Shown piece after piece: positions 1-12,296 of a stretch of 64,000 nt of DNA. Each line of letters begins with the position of its first letter. Positions within the stretch are counted from its first letter, which is position 1. The position numbers were made by a program, and so were the translations under genes. Where the stretch lies: assembly GCA_028622995.1 (NCBI GenBank), contig JAJQJQ010000021.1, forward strand, positions 2,604,001 to 2,668,000, in the 5' to 3' direction. The notes beneath the pieces are model-generated. The model did no database searches. It was not told the origin of the DNA and saw only the letters and a program-made list of their open reading frames with translations. This stretch comes from Panagrolaimus kolymaensis. Taxonomy: Eukaryota > Nematoda > Chromadorea > Rhabditida > Panagrolaimidae.

Positions 1-3000
1 GAAATTAATTGGTTCTTTTCTGAAAGATCCCGAATGATACGGGAACAACCAGTTTTATGTTTCTTATTAATATATAACAGTTTAAAATTTAAAAATGCCA
101 AAAACTTTCTGATAATTTTATAAATTATTGAAAATTTAATGTTGACCGCTTGAGTTTATATTTGTGCATTTATAATTAATGTACTGTTAATCCGCTTCAG
201 TTTTTAATTTTAAATTTATCAAAATTTTCTCCACAATTTTATTAATCCACACGCGTACAACAAATCCAGTTTTTAATTTATTCTTACCGTTAATCAATAC
301 TGTTTTCGAAGTTGCTCAGTTAAATAAAAAAAGTTTGCAAACTTCGAGCAAAATATCTTTGATCGCAAAAAAAAAAAAAAAGATTTAAAAATTCAGCCTT
401 TTTGAACGTCAGTTTAAAAACAAAAATGATAAATCTTTAAAATAAAATTAATTTTAATAAAGTTGATCTCAGTCAACAACACTCTTCAGTTTAAAGACAC
501 AGTTAAAACAAAAGTTTGAAAGGACAAAAAAAATTTTCTCTTTTAAATATTTTTGAAAATAAATTCAGTTTTTTTATTAGAATAATAAAGGACTATAAGT
601 ATGGTTATTTAGCCCGCATGTCAGTTTTATTTTTTCTTGTAATATTTCTTAAACTTTTTTTCGTGACTTTTCGATCATTATAAATTTTTTCGTCTTCTTT
701 TTTTACGTGTTTTTACTGTAGAAAGTTTCATTTTTGCACGCACGAAATCACATTTTTTATACCAAGATTCAAACTATTTTATGCGTATTTTACATTCAAA
801 AAAATCATTAACGAAAACGGCTCCAATTTTCACAGTATTGGTTGGTCACAATGTCGTCTATTAGTTCAAATAATCGCAAGTTTAATCACGTTTTCTCAAC
901 GTCGTTAGCTTTTTTAGACAGACAAACAAAGTTTCAGACGATGAATAAAAATCATTTGAATTCTTTACACTTTATTTTTATTTTATGCCCTAAATTCCAT
1001 TACCACGTGTAAGTAATTCTTTTCAATATCTTTTTCCATTGGACGACATCGGCGGTGGTGGTCCCGGGTTTGTCATCATTCATCCATCCATTATGAGAGA
1101 GAGGATGGGGTCATAAAAGTGTAAAATGTGATGATATTTTGATGAGAAAAAAATGTTATGACAAATCACAACAAGCAGTTTTTATTTATTTGATTGTGTC
1201 TTGTCTTTTTTCGTTGTTCGCCTCCTTCTTTTTGTCAAATGACCTTTTTGATTTTTCTTTGTACTTTTTTTTGTTGAATGAAACCAAAAATAAAAAACCG
1301 TTTTAGTTAATTTTTTTCTTCGCGGAAAAAAAATGATAAAAATAGAATCACAAAAAAAGGAAATGATGATGATGACCATTATAGTTTGAAGTCGTTTTGT
1401 GGAATAAATACAAACAGAAACAGTTTTTAATTGAATTGAAAGTTTAGCAAAAAGGATGACAGTTTTTAAAATTAATATATACCTTCAAAGAGTTGGTGAT
1501 TTACAGTTTAAAAAATAAAAAAATATTTCTTTTAACAATGATGTCGCTCCTGCTCAGTTTAAAAACATTTATTTATTTAAATAATTCAATACTTCAAATA
1601 AACTATTTGCAACACAGCAAAAAAAGCCTTCAGTTATTATCATAAAAAAATTTATCGTTAAAATTACGTTGGAATTTTTTGCAATGCATCATGGAATAAA
1701 TGATCTCAGTTTTTTACAATCAAAAAAAAATTTACTTCCATTCAAACTTTCAAGAATTAAAGCGGCTTTAAATTTTATAAGATTATTCTTTTTTAAACAC
1801 CTTTTTAACAGTTTTAAAAGCTTTTGTGCCAACATTGTTTTAATCCAAGAAATTTACGACGACATATGTACATTGTTTAATGAAATCTCCCAATATATTT
1901 CTAATTCCAAAGTAACAAAATTACCTACATTTTTTTGATTACGACAAAAATTTGACTACGAGTCAATTAAAAATATAAATGTATTTATGTTTTAAAAATT
2001 ATTATCTTCTTCTTTTTTAGCGTCACATCCACTTTTCCTTTTTATACTGTAACGTACATAAAAAATTAGAAAATCTAAAGAATAATAAAAAGCTTAAAAG
2101 AAAAAGTTTTTTATTTTTATCTGAAAAAAGAAAAAAGAAGAATGATTTTATTTTTGCCGAGTATTTTTTAATTTTTAGAATGGCACAAAAGAAAACAAAA
2201 AGCTTTAATTTTGAGTTCATAAGAGCAGTTCAAAAAATTCTTTTTTTGGGATTACGGTAGATGCAGCGACAGAAGCTTGCGATGGAGGGAAGATTAGAGA
2301 CTATTTTAATAATCTCCCGCCAAATAAAAACGCTGACGTAGGCAATAACGCGGTGGCGTTGGCGGCAACGATGGCATTTCGTAATCGTGATTGCAGCAAC
2401 TATGTGACCTCTTGCGGTTTGACCCTGTGCAACAAAAAAAAATAGATGCCCGAACAAAATGATTCAAATATTAAAAAAAGAGCCAAAAAAAGGGAGGAGG
2501 TAAAAAAATAAAGAAGGTGACCTCGGCCATTTTACATTGCGATGATGATGCGCGATGCAACCGGCTGGGTATTAGCCCGCGCAAAAAAAAAAAAAAAAGG
2601 AATTATTATTCAAAAATGAATGAAGGTAAAGAATGGGACCACTACCATCGCCATTAAAGCCCAGGTCAACTTAATAAATAGCCCTCATCGGAAAAACGAT
2701 GAAGAAATTGGCTTAAGAACAAAAAAAAGAGGCAAATTATGCAACAAATGTTTCAAAGAAAAAAAAATGAAGGAAGAAGAGACAGTCGAGCGCGAAAAAA
2801 GAAGATCCGATATTCAAGATATTATTATTTATTTGAATATGAGAGAAGAGAAAAAAGGAGAGTGGACGCAGGAATGATGATGAAATAATTCATAATTACA
2901 GGTGGTAGGGAAAAAGTGGCGGTCAGCGCTGTGGCGTCTATCTTTTTTTTCTTCCCAAAAATGACGAGAAGAAAAAAAAGGTAAATGCAAACAAAAAAAA

Positions 3001-4799
3001 AAGACAAAAATGAAAAAAAGATAAAAGGTTGAAACACAAAATAAAAAAAGTGGGGAAGAAAGAAAACAAATTACGTCACGGCAAAGTAACGATGATGCGA
3101 CACATTGGTTGTTTTTTTTTTTTTGAATTAGAGACCCTACGAAACGAATAAAAAATAATACATGTAAAAAACTATTTAAAAAATTCCTAAAATTTTTCCA
3201 ATATATTTGACTTTGTATTTGATAAAAGTAAACAAAAATTTAAGAAAAAACCTATAAATAAAAACACACGTTTGTCAAATAAATTTTTTATTAAGAAAAT
3301 TAGTTTTTGAACTTTTTTTTGTTTTGTTTTTGTTATGGAAATATGTTTTTATGGAACACACTCATCAACGATATTGGCTACATAAGAAATTTCCAGATTT
3401 TTTTATTAGTCATTCCTCAATTCTATTGTTCTTTTTTTTATTTCATATAAATAAGATGCATCGAAGGTGGTAGTTAAAATTGGTGATAAAAACAATGAAG
3501 AAAGTAGTATTGTTTGGGATAGTTTGTAGTTTAAAGGTAAAAATATTTCGTGATTCTGTATGATCTATAAAAGGGATACAAATCGGGAACGTTTATGGTC
3601 AATTTTTTTTATTCTGATGATTTTTGTTTTATGTGAAGTAAAAAAAGCTTTGTTTAATTCTTTTATTTTAAAACCATATACTATGTCTGAATTCAGTTTA
3701 AAACTTCTTTTTTTTTTCATAATAATTACCATTCACAATTTCGAGGATTATGTCTTCATCGCAACTTGCAGTTTTTTTATAGATTTTTTATTTTTTTTAT
3801 TAATAAACCTTTTTTACATTTTACTTTTTTAATTCTAAAAAAAGAAGAAAGTACTGTAGCCTCTAAATTAGACTTTTCCTCCTACGAATTTTGTTTTTTT
3901 TATTGCTGCTCTCCATCTTTGGATTATCTTCTTGTTATTTTAAAAATACAATTTTCACCCACTTCCTTTTCTATCTCTAGTTCATATCTTACCCGCTTTT
4001 CTTCCCATTTTGCAATTTTTTGTGCTAAAAAAAAAGTCATTATTACGAAATCGCAAGCTTTTACCTGCTCCATTCCATTCATGGCAGGCATTATTGCTCC
4101 TTTTTACCTTTTTCCTCTCTCATTTATCTTTTTTTCCTGTAATTATTACCGCAATAAAAGAACGACGAATAACCTCACTTTTTTTTAAATGGGTTGTACT
4201 TTTTTTTTTCTTCATACATATCTTTTTATTCTTCCGGGGCGTAAAAATATAAGAGAGTTACTTTTATTTTCTTACCCTATTCAACCTAAAATAAAAATGC
4301 AACAAACACAGGAAAAGAGGAGAAAGAAAATCTCTCTCTCTCTCCGCCCAAGTATAAAAAAAAGAAGATGGTGTGAATGAATAAAGAAGATGGAAGCCGC
4401 AACCAAACTGATGATAGGCGGAGTCCGAAATATGAAATCGTTTAAATCATTTTTTTACGTATGCGTATATAAAAGGGGTTACATTTATCGGAATTTGAGA
4501 TACAGAGATGTCATTAGTTTAAAAAATGTTGTAAGCCTCTTCAAAAAAAAATTTAGCTCAAAAAAAAGTTAGTTTGAGTTTGAAGAGCTTTAAAGATTTT
4601 CCGCCTATTTTTATATCGTATGCTTTTTTAATTTTCTTTCACCCTCGTCTCGCGATAAAATAATTTATTTTGAATTCATACCGTTAATTTTATTAATTTA
4701 AATTTTTTTTATAGTTTTCAGAAATTTGAAACTCAAACTTTAAATAATCAAAAAATAAATATTAAAAGCTCATATCCAACCAGTTTTAAACAAGCCAGA
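1..4799. other. AT-rich intergenic region, no gene seen
   Basis: Long spacer full of A and T runs. The open frames here are short, rich in Phe, Lys and Ile, and look like low-complexity translation with no recognisable domain. A slightly less AT-rich patch lies at about 2240-2900, but no exon with plausible splice signals stands out. The first 1.8 kb holds an unusual cluster of CAGTTT hexamers, listed separately. The last few hundred bases would be the promoter of the sulfotransferase that starts at 4800. Confidence 0.6.
50..1814. repeat. Cluster of CAGTTT hexamers
   Basis: I count fifteen CAGTTT occurrences, starting at about 50, 78, 198, 267, 410, 487, 566, 622, 1176, 1421, 1460, 1504, 1554, 1707 and 1809. 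Most are followed by A/T runs such as AAA or TTAA. All are in the same orientation. Spacing is irregular, so this is not a tandem repeat. The function is unknown. Confidence 0.5.
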
Positions 4800-6576
4800 A
4801 TGGTACTTGGACGTACCCCATCCCGAATATTAATGTTGAATGGGGATGAAAATGAATTTCCATCACTTTTACATCCAACTCCACCATGTACACCATTTGC
4901 CCAAACTCCAATATTTATAAGGCAATTTACATTTAATGATGGAAAAATGCCTGATGCTACTGTATTTCAACCTGAAGGACATCCAAAACAAGCGATAATT
5001 GATGGAGAAGTATGGCCACCGATTTTTAAAACAGAATTTGTTCGATCTGCTAAAATGTTGGAGCCACGAAATGATGATGTTTTTGTTTGCACTTATCCCA
5101 AATGTGGCACAACTTGGATTCAACATATTTGTTCTCAATTGTTGTTAGATAATTATGGGCCTGGAAAAGGAAAAGGTAAATATTTAAATTTTTGGCTAAT
5201 AACAATAAAAATGCAGTTTAAAATAGCTATGCAAGCTTTTTTTTGTAAATCAGTGCTCTTTTTAAATAATACTAACATGAAAAACATCCTATTATTAATT
5301 AAATTAAAGTTGCAGAATTAAGTATGACTTCTCCCATGATTGAAAGAATGGGAGCCAAATATGCTGATGAACTTCAATACCCTCGACTTCTTAAAACTCA
5401 TTTCGCATATTTCAATTGTCCTAAATCTCAAACAGCTAAATACATTTTTGCTGTAAGAAACCCCAAAGATTGTCTCGTCAGCTATTATTTTCATAATAAA
5501 AATTTCAAAATTTACGATTGGCCTCAAGGTGATTTTGATACCTTTTTTGAACTTTTCATCAGCGGCCAACTTGCATTTGGTGATTATTTTGATCATTTAA
5601 TTTCATGGCAAGAACATATGCATGATGAAAATGTGTTATTTTTAAAATATGAAGACATGATGGAAGATTTGGAAGCTGCGGTGAAAAAAATTGGTAATTT
5701 CATTGGTGGACGAGCTGCTGAACAAGTTAATGATCCAAATAGCTTGGATCGAATTGTCGAAGAAAGTAAAATTGATTCAATGAAAAAGAATCAAGAGCGA
5801 TGGTTTCCCGGATCAATTTTGTTAGTTTATATTTTTCATTATTTTTTGTTGTTAAACGAAAGCCACTTAAAAAAATTGAGTTTATCGCAGCCACATAAAA
5901 AAAAGCAGCCAATTACATGGATCTTTTTATCGTTTTTTTTCGCGCCAAATACTTACATGTCTTTGTTTTTGCTTGATTTTGACTTTCAATGATGCCACCT
6001 TCTTTTTTTTATGACAAAATACATATGTAAGGAATAAATGCACGTGCGCATTGGAATGGCGCCAAATCGGTCATCATCATCTTCATAGTCGCTTTTGAAG
6101 GATATGTCATTGACAAAAATCTCTTTTATCCTTCCAACTAAAAACAAAAAAGATCCCAACTTGTTTTTTGCTTTTTTGGTCTCTCGAACACGCGAAAAAC
6201 TATTTAAAGTTATTTTTTCTCGGAACAAAAAATGATGAATGAAAAATTTAATCATTCATGGCGCTGCTGCAAAACCCAAAAAGAAAAAGACTAAAGGTTT
6301 TCTAAGTTTATTTATTTTTGATTTTGAATTTTTTCTATTTTTAGGCGAAAACAAACATTCATTCGCAAAGGTGGTTCACGAGATTGGGTATTGAAAACAA
6401 ATTCAGTGCAAAATTTTAAATTAAGATATGTACGAATTAATTTATTGGAGAAAAGTGTATATTTGCTTTTTCATATTAATTTTTTGTTTCGAAAATTAAA
6501 ATTCATAAAAAAAGCTCAGCTTGCGAAAGTGACAGCTTCAAGAATAAACTATAGCCTCCAAATTAAAAAAAAATAG
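4800..6576 (+). CDS. Cytosolic sulfotransferase (SULT family)
   Basis: Predicted to transfer sulfate from PAPS to small hydroxyl or amine acceptors in the cytosol. Three exons keep one frame: 4800-5175, 5316-5802 and 6345-6576, giving about 364 residues. The 5'-phosphosulfate loop is TYPKCGTTW (about residues 98-106, with Cys where Ser is usual). LKTHF (about 150) holds the catalytic His. [12 protein letters not shown] (about 171-182) holds the Arg and Ser that bind the 3'-phosphate. YEDMMED follows. Exon 3 carries [10 protein letters not shown], a version of the RKGxxGDW nucleotide-binding motif with the second Gly replaced by Arg. The second donor was chosen (exon ends 5802) because only it puts the RKG motif in frame. 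After RKG the C-terminus is Leu/Lys-rich and does not look like a normal SULT tail, so the last exon or stop may be wrong or degraded. Nematodes have few SULT genes, the C. elegans example being ssu-1. Family call is firm; orthology is not. Confidence 0.82.
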
Positions 6577-8008
6577 TGTCAAACTTTGCTCCACTTCATT
6601 AAAACCCCTGCATAAATGTCTCTATTATTTATGATACAGTTTCACAAAAATTATTATTGCATACAAAGTTTGTATTTAAAAAAAAACTCTCTATCTTATG
6701 ACCCATAAATAATAATAAGTCATCCATCCATCCATTTAACTCTCCGGAAATCAACGTAAAAAAAACTATTCAACTTTTTTTTATCCGATAATTGTTTTGC
6801 AATATAATTTAAGTATGATGATTAAAATAATTTATTTTTTAGAATAAAAAAAAGTAACAAAATTTGCAACAACAAAAAAATTCTTTTAACAATAATTATA
6901 AAAATTTTAATAATTTGGATATAAAAATAGTATTTGAGTCGTCTGCTTCTCATGTTACTATAAAATTGGAGGATATTGAAGAAGCTTCGAGAGAAGGGAA
7001 AAGCAAAGTGCAATCCTTACTCTTACAAAAAGGCTAAACTCTAAGACAAAAAATTAGAATGCGATGTCGAGTAAGGTTGAGCAAAACTGCAAACTGTCAA
7101 AAAATTCAACAAAGAAAACAAACATGTTAGGTTCATTCCTTTAGCTTTAAAGTTGCAAAATATTTATTTTTTTGTAGTATCATTTTCATGTTCATATCCT
7201 GTAGTTGAATGAAGAAAAAAAATATAATAAAAAACAATACGCAATTAAATAATTGAGATAGGTGGTGGTGGTAGTTCATTAAAATTAAAATTTTGTGGAG
7301 GTAGCAAAAAGGAAGAAGAAAATGAAAAAAAAAAAAGTTAATGACTTCAAATACTATTTACGTTATTTGTTGTTATTTTTCTTGTAAAAGTCCAAAAGAA
7401 TAAAATATGTTTAAAAAAGATTTAGATCAAAGTACATATAGTTGAGCAAATACATATACGGTAAATGCATGCTGATCAAATTTAATTAATAGCTACGTAA
7501 ATATTCCAGAGATTGCATTTTTTTATTAATTCTTTTATATGCTCAAACAAAAGATTTTGTTCTCTATCAAAAAGATAACGTTCATTTGATAAAACTAAAA
7601 TGAAGAGCTTGCAAAAAGAAAATATTGAATTGTTCAATATCGATGCCATCATCTGTTTTTTTTTTGTTGAACTCTGTAAGCTAATCATCGTCAGAATGGA
7701 CAACTAAAAACTTTGGCATGTTGTATCGCGCTCGCCACTGCTTTCTCTCGCTCTCGCGTTTTTTTTTGACTTTTATCGTTTTTCCTTCATCTTTTTCGTT
7801 TTCAATGTGTTTGATTGACTTACATTACGTTTTCCTAAATATTTTTTTTATCTAAACATGAAAATTTGGAATATCTCATTCCAACAAAGCTATGCCTTAG
7901 TAACATCGCGTCGTGTTTTTTCGTGAAAATTTACATTGTTTTATTTTATAAGGTTTCTCAGCTTCGTAATAACGAATATCATTTTTAGGTTGTTGAACTG
8001 AAAGTACT
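6577..8008. other. Intergenic, promoter of the first paralog
   Basis: AT-rich spacer with no convincing exon. From about 7714 (TTTGGCATGTTGTATCG) it resembles the segment at about 9888 upstream of the second paralog, so the promoter region was duplicated with the gene. Confidence 0.5.
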
Positions 8009-9146
8009 ATGGCTTCGAATGATGAAAATGATCCTCCTCCATCAAAAGTTTCAAAATTAGCTGAAATGTTTGAGAGACGCGTGATAAAACAAGTATCGAA
8101 AGTTTCAGAATTAGCTCAAATGTTTGAAAAACGTGCGAAACAACAAAATCGTCAAGCTCCAAATAATCGAACTAAAAGCTGTTATGTTAAATCTGTGAAA
8201 CGAAATCGAATGGAAAATGGGGTGCTAAATAAGTCAGTTGGGTTAGAAAGAAAGCAACGACAACATTATCGATCTCGTTCTTTGGTAAAAAGTGTAAAGG
8301 CTAATGATGTTGCTGCTGCTGCCGATACTGGAAACGTTGAAGAAAACCATGTTGTTGAAGAAAATGAAACGGTTGTAAAGGTTAACAATTATTTTTGTCT
8401 TTTAGCCATTAGCATCTTAAGCTGCTTTATTTTACTAAAAATACTTCTCTTTTTAGCCTTCATCAACTTCTATTGATCATCTTCATTATTTCCAAACGGG
8501 TCAATGGCGCACATCCGATGGTAAAGTGTTCTCCTTGGATGAATTACAAGAAAAACTTGATCTTACTGGTTCTTTATTCATCAAACCTCTGGCGCCATCA
8601 CAATCGATTTCAACATTACTTCCAAAAGTTTCTTCATGTTCTCTTATTGAATTGACTTTGCATAATCAAACAATAACTTTTGGAGAATTCAAGACGTTAA
8701 CAGAAGCTGGAACTATTAGAAAAGTTAAATTTCTTGCTGTGATCATTAAAGAAGAAGATGGTGCTCTTGTTACGCTCGACAAAATTATGAAAGAATTGCC
8801 ACTGATTGAAACTATTACCTAGTAAGTTTACCCTTTAAGCTTTTTATACAATTTCATGGTTTCTTTTAGCGGCGTCGTGAGCACCAAAGACACCTATAGT
8901 GTTACTCTTGAAACAGCTGATCTTCTATGTGAACTGCCAGTGTTCGAAAACCTTCAAAGTTTTGAATTGTTCCACATTCCTCGATGGTTTGATATCGCAT
9001 CTTTCTGCAACTTTATGAAGAACCATTCACGTGCTCAATATGACCTACGTTTTGTTTTGGATTCAAGTCTCAATCGAAGTAAAATCAAGTCTTTGATTCA
9101 ATCCTGTACTTTCTTAGATCGACTTCCTGCAATCAACTTTAAATAA
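8009..9146 (+). CDS. Unrecognised nematode protein, paralog A (LAEMFEKR repeats plus conserved C-terminal domain)
   Basis: Three exons: 8009-8380, 8457-8821 and 8870-9146, about 337 residues. The N-terminus holds two copies of an 18-residue unit, KVSKLAEMFERRVIKQ and KVSELAQMFEKRAKQQ, then a basic NRTKSCYV segment. Exons 2-3 encode a compact domain of about 210 residues with alternating hydrophobic strands (for example LIELTLHNQTITFGEFKTL and a later FELFHIPRWFD block), ending FLDRLPAIN. Its rhythm recalls the F-box-associated FTH/DUF38 type of nematodes, but I see no F-box and do not claim the family. No signal peptide or membrane segment is visible. The splice between exons 2 and 3 makes a Tyr codon from TA|C. 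It lies head-to-tail with paralog B, which shares intron positions. An AATAAA-like signal lies near 9260. Confidence 0.75.
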
Positions 9147-10185
9147 TTCTCTTATAACTTTGTTGTTGTTTTTTTATTCTTTTCTTCTATGTACTAGCTT
9201 ATCTTTGTATTAGTTTGAATAGTTTTCTTTTTGATTCTTTTTTTGCAATTAACTGTTTATAAAATAAAGTGCATTTCTTTTTTCTTGTATTCTTTTTTAA
9301 ATCGAGGCATATTTGGTCAATAAGTGTACGTATACGTACAAATGATAAGCTAATTTATAATGTTCTAATACTTATTACATCAAACCTTCTAAGTAGCATG
9401 TGTAGCTTGGTATAAAAGTATGCAGGAATTACTCCTTTTAACTCTTTAATAATTCATCCTATTTCTAATTTATAAACCCAATATAAGCATATGAAATTAT
9501 CCTTGATGACCAAAAATCCAAAACCAATTTTAGTTATGATGACTAATCAAGTTGCTTCGACGGTAAAAGATGATTTGGTTATTCATACTCTTTTCAGCGA
9601 CCCTGTTTTCAATAAATAAAAATAACATATGTAAGTGGAGATGATTTTGTTTAGTTTTTGAACATATTAATTTTTTAAAGTTTTTGTTTGATTAGTGTTA
9701 CAGCTTGCCTTTTTTTTTAACACAAAAAGTAAAACCACAAAATCCTTAAGCATCAAGCCTGTTTTATGAAATTATTCATCATGTTCAAAAGTTTTTATCA
9801 TTATTTTGCAACCAGAAAAATAAAATAGCGAATATCAATTTCATCGTTTGCTTTTGCTTTCCCCAAACACGAATCCCATCTTGAATTTTGGCATACTGTA
9901 TCTCGTTCGCCATCATTTCACCGCCTCAACTTATTTCAATGTCTTTCATTTCTCATTATTCTTTTCATTCATCCGTTTCGAATGTGCTCTGCCGAAATTA
10001 ACATTTTATTTTCTGAATATTAATTTTTATTATCCTAAAATGAAATCTTTCATTCCAACAAAGTTTCATTTATTTTAGTTACCTCCGCGCCGTGCTTTTC
10101 CGTGAAATTTACATTCCTTATTTTTATATGTTAGTGAATTTCATAAACATTGATATCATTTTTAGGTCGTTGAACTAAAAACACT
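9147..10185. other. Intergenic spacer between the paralogs
   Basis: 3' UTR of paralog A, then AT-rich DNA with no gene. The last 300 bases match the upstream region of paralog A and probably carry the paralog B promoter. Confidence 0.5.
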
Positions 10186-11899
10186 ATGACTGCTACAATG
10201 GCTTATAACTTTGGAAATGATCCTCCGAAAGTTTCAAAATTAGCTGAATTTTATGAAGGAATTGGAAAGCAAAAATCATTCAAAGTTCCTGGATTCGCTG
10301 AAGTGGTTATAAAACGTGTGAAACAACAACATTCAAATGTTTCTGCATTCGTTGATATGTTTGAAAAGCGCGTGAAACAGCAAAGCCGTAACGCTCAAGT
10401 TAATCGAACTAAAAGTTGCTATGTTACATATGAGAAACGATATCGACTGGAAGATAATGCTGTAAATAATTTAGCTGATGTTCAAAGAAAACAACAATAC
10501 CATCGTTCATGCTCCTTGGTTAGAAGTTCTAATGGTGCTGCTGTTTCTTCAAATGAAATGAAAAATTCTGTCGTAGCAAAAGAAAATGTTAAACTTTGTT
10601 TTGGTTCATCTGTTATGGAACATGCCGAAGTGAAACATTCTGTAAGAAATGAAAAGGTTAAACTTGGTTTTGCTGATACTTTTTCTGAAAGTGTGAAAGG
10701 CAAACCTGTTGAATCTAAAGAAGATTTTAACTTTGTTGATACTGTTTCTGTATATCCTGAAGAAACGCCTGTTGAAGCAAATGAGAAGGATAACTTTTGT
10801 TTTGGTGGTGCATTTATTGATGATTCTGAACGTGATGAAACAACAAACGAAAATGTTAGCCTTTGTTTTGGTTCCTCTGTTACTGAAGATTCTCATGAAG
10901 AACCTGTCGAAGCAACTGAAAATGTTGAACTTTCTTTTGTTGATACTGTAACTAAAGATTCTGAAGAGAAACCTGATGAAGCTAAAGAAAATGTTAACAC
11001 ATCTGTTATTGAAGAGTCTGAAGAAAAACCTGATAATGTTAACACATCTCTTATGGAACCTGATGAAACTAAAGAAAATGTTAGCACATGTGTTATTGAA
11101 GATGTGGAAGAGAAACCTGTTGAAGCAAATGAAAAGGTAATATTTTCTTTTAGTACTTTGTTAAAAACATCGAAACTTGTTTTATTTAATTTTTTTCTTA
11201 ACTATTTCTCTTATAGCTTTCTTTTAATCATCTTATTTATGCTCGCAAAGGTCATTGGCGTGAAAAAGATGGTAAACCGTTCTCTTTGGATGAATTACAA
11301 CAACCTCTTGCTCTTACTGGTGTTTTATTCGTTAAACCTCTGGCGCCAGCAAACTCGATTTCAACATTACTTCCAAAAGTTTCTTCATGTTCTCTTATTG
11401 AATTGACTTTGCATAATCAAACAATAACTTTTGGAGAATTCAAGACGTTGACAGAAGGTGGAACTATTAGAAAACTTAAATTTCTTGCTGTAATCATTAA
11501 AGACGAAGATGGTGCTTTGGTCACGTTCGACAATATTATGAAAGAATTGCCACTGATTGAAACTATTACCTAGTAAGTTTACCCTTCTTAAGTTTTTTAT
11601 ACTATTTCATTATTTCTTTTAGCGACGTCGTGAGCACCAAAGTCGACTGTAGTATTACTCGTGAGACCGCTCATCTTCTATGTGAATTACCAGTGTTCGA
11701 AAATCTCCAATGCCTTGAAATGTTCCACGTTCCTCGATGGTTTGATGTCGAATCTTACTGCGTTTTTATGGAAGATCATTCACGTGCTCAATATGCCTTA
11801 CATTTTGTTTTGGATTCAAGCCTCAATCGAACGAAAATCAAGTCTTTGATTCAATCCTGTACTTTCTTAGATCGACTTCCTGCAATCAACTTCAATTAA
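10186..11899 (+). CDS. Unrecognised nematode protein, paralog B with expanded acidic repeats
   Basis: Three exons: 10186-11136, 11217-11572 and 11623-11899, about 527 residues. The C-terminal domain is almost the same as in paralog A. The N-terminus has three degenerate versions of the LAEMFEKR unit (KVSKLAEFYE, KVPGFAEVVIKR, NVSAFVDMFEKR), each ending in a basic KQQ, then NRTKSCYV as in A. Between these parts exon 1 has gained about 200 residues of acidic repeats. Each unit of 25-30 residues is built on variants of ENVKLCFGSSV...EDSEEKPVEAKEN, reading LCFGSS, LGFADT, FNFVDT, FCFGGA, LSFVDT. They look like internal tandem duplications diverging by point change. No catalytic motif or membrane segment is visible. 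A scaffold or linker role is only a guess. Confidence 0.75.
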
Positions 11900-12296
11900 T
11901 TTTCTTATGATCTTTGTTGTTTTTTTCCATGTATTAGCTAACTGCGTATCTTTGTATGAATCCGTTTGATTCTTTTTTTTTTGCAATTAACTGTTAATAA
12001 ATAATTCTTCTTTTTTTATCTTGTCTTTTGAATAATCAGCTAAAAAAATTGAGAAAATGAAAGAATTTTTCTTTCACAAATCAGTGCGTGAATAAATTAA
12101 TGAAAGATGACAAAATTTGCATAAGAACATTCAAATTTTCAAGCAACTTTCATTCTTCCATCAAAGAGTGGAAAGAATCTGCTTTTTTACTTCATTACGG
12201 CATTGATTTGTCGAAGAAGTCGACGACGTTCAAGAAAGCACTCTCATCAACAACTTTCAAGCCTTAAGAAGAAGAAGAAGCAAGAATTGAAAAAGT
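11900..12296. other. Short intergenic region
   Basis: 3' end of paralog B (AATAAAT at about 11997-12005) followed by the likely promoter and 5' UTR of the DHHC gene. No separate gene seen. Confidence 0.5.

Larger units (their letters stand above)
7700..12010 (+). repeat. Tandem gene duplication (paralogs A and B with their promoters)
   Basis: The two units start at about 7.70 and 9.88 kb and each contains a similar upstream segment, three exons at matching positions, and a similar 3' end with TTTTTTGCAATTAACTG. Exons 2 and 3 are nearly identical between copies, while exon 1 has diverged and grown in the second copy. Confidence 0.8.

Noticed and set aside
1182..4572. Many 60-140-codon frames in the first 4.6 kb
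   Set aside because: Compositionally they are AT-rich DNA read as Phe/Lys/Ile strings, with no conserved motif.
5803..5992. Sulfotransferase exon 2 reading on into the intron
   Set aside because: Using the donor at 5803 instead restores the RKG nucleotide-binding motif in exon 3; the read-through tail is hydrophobic intron translation.
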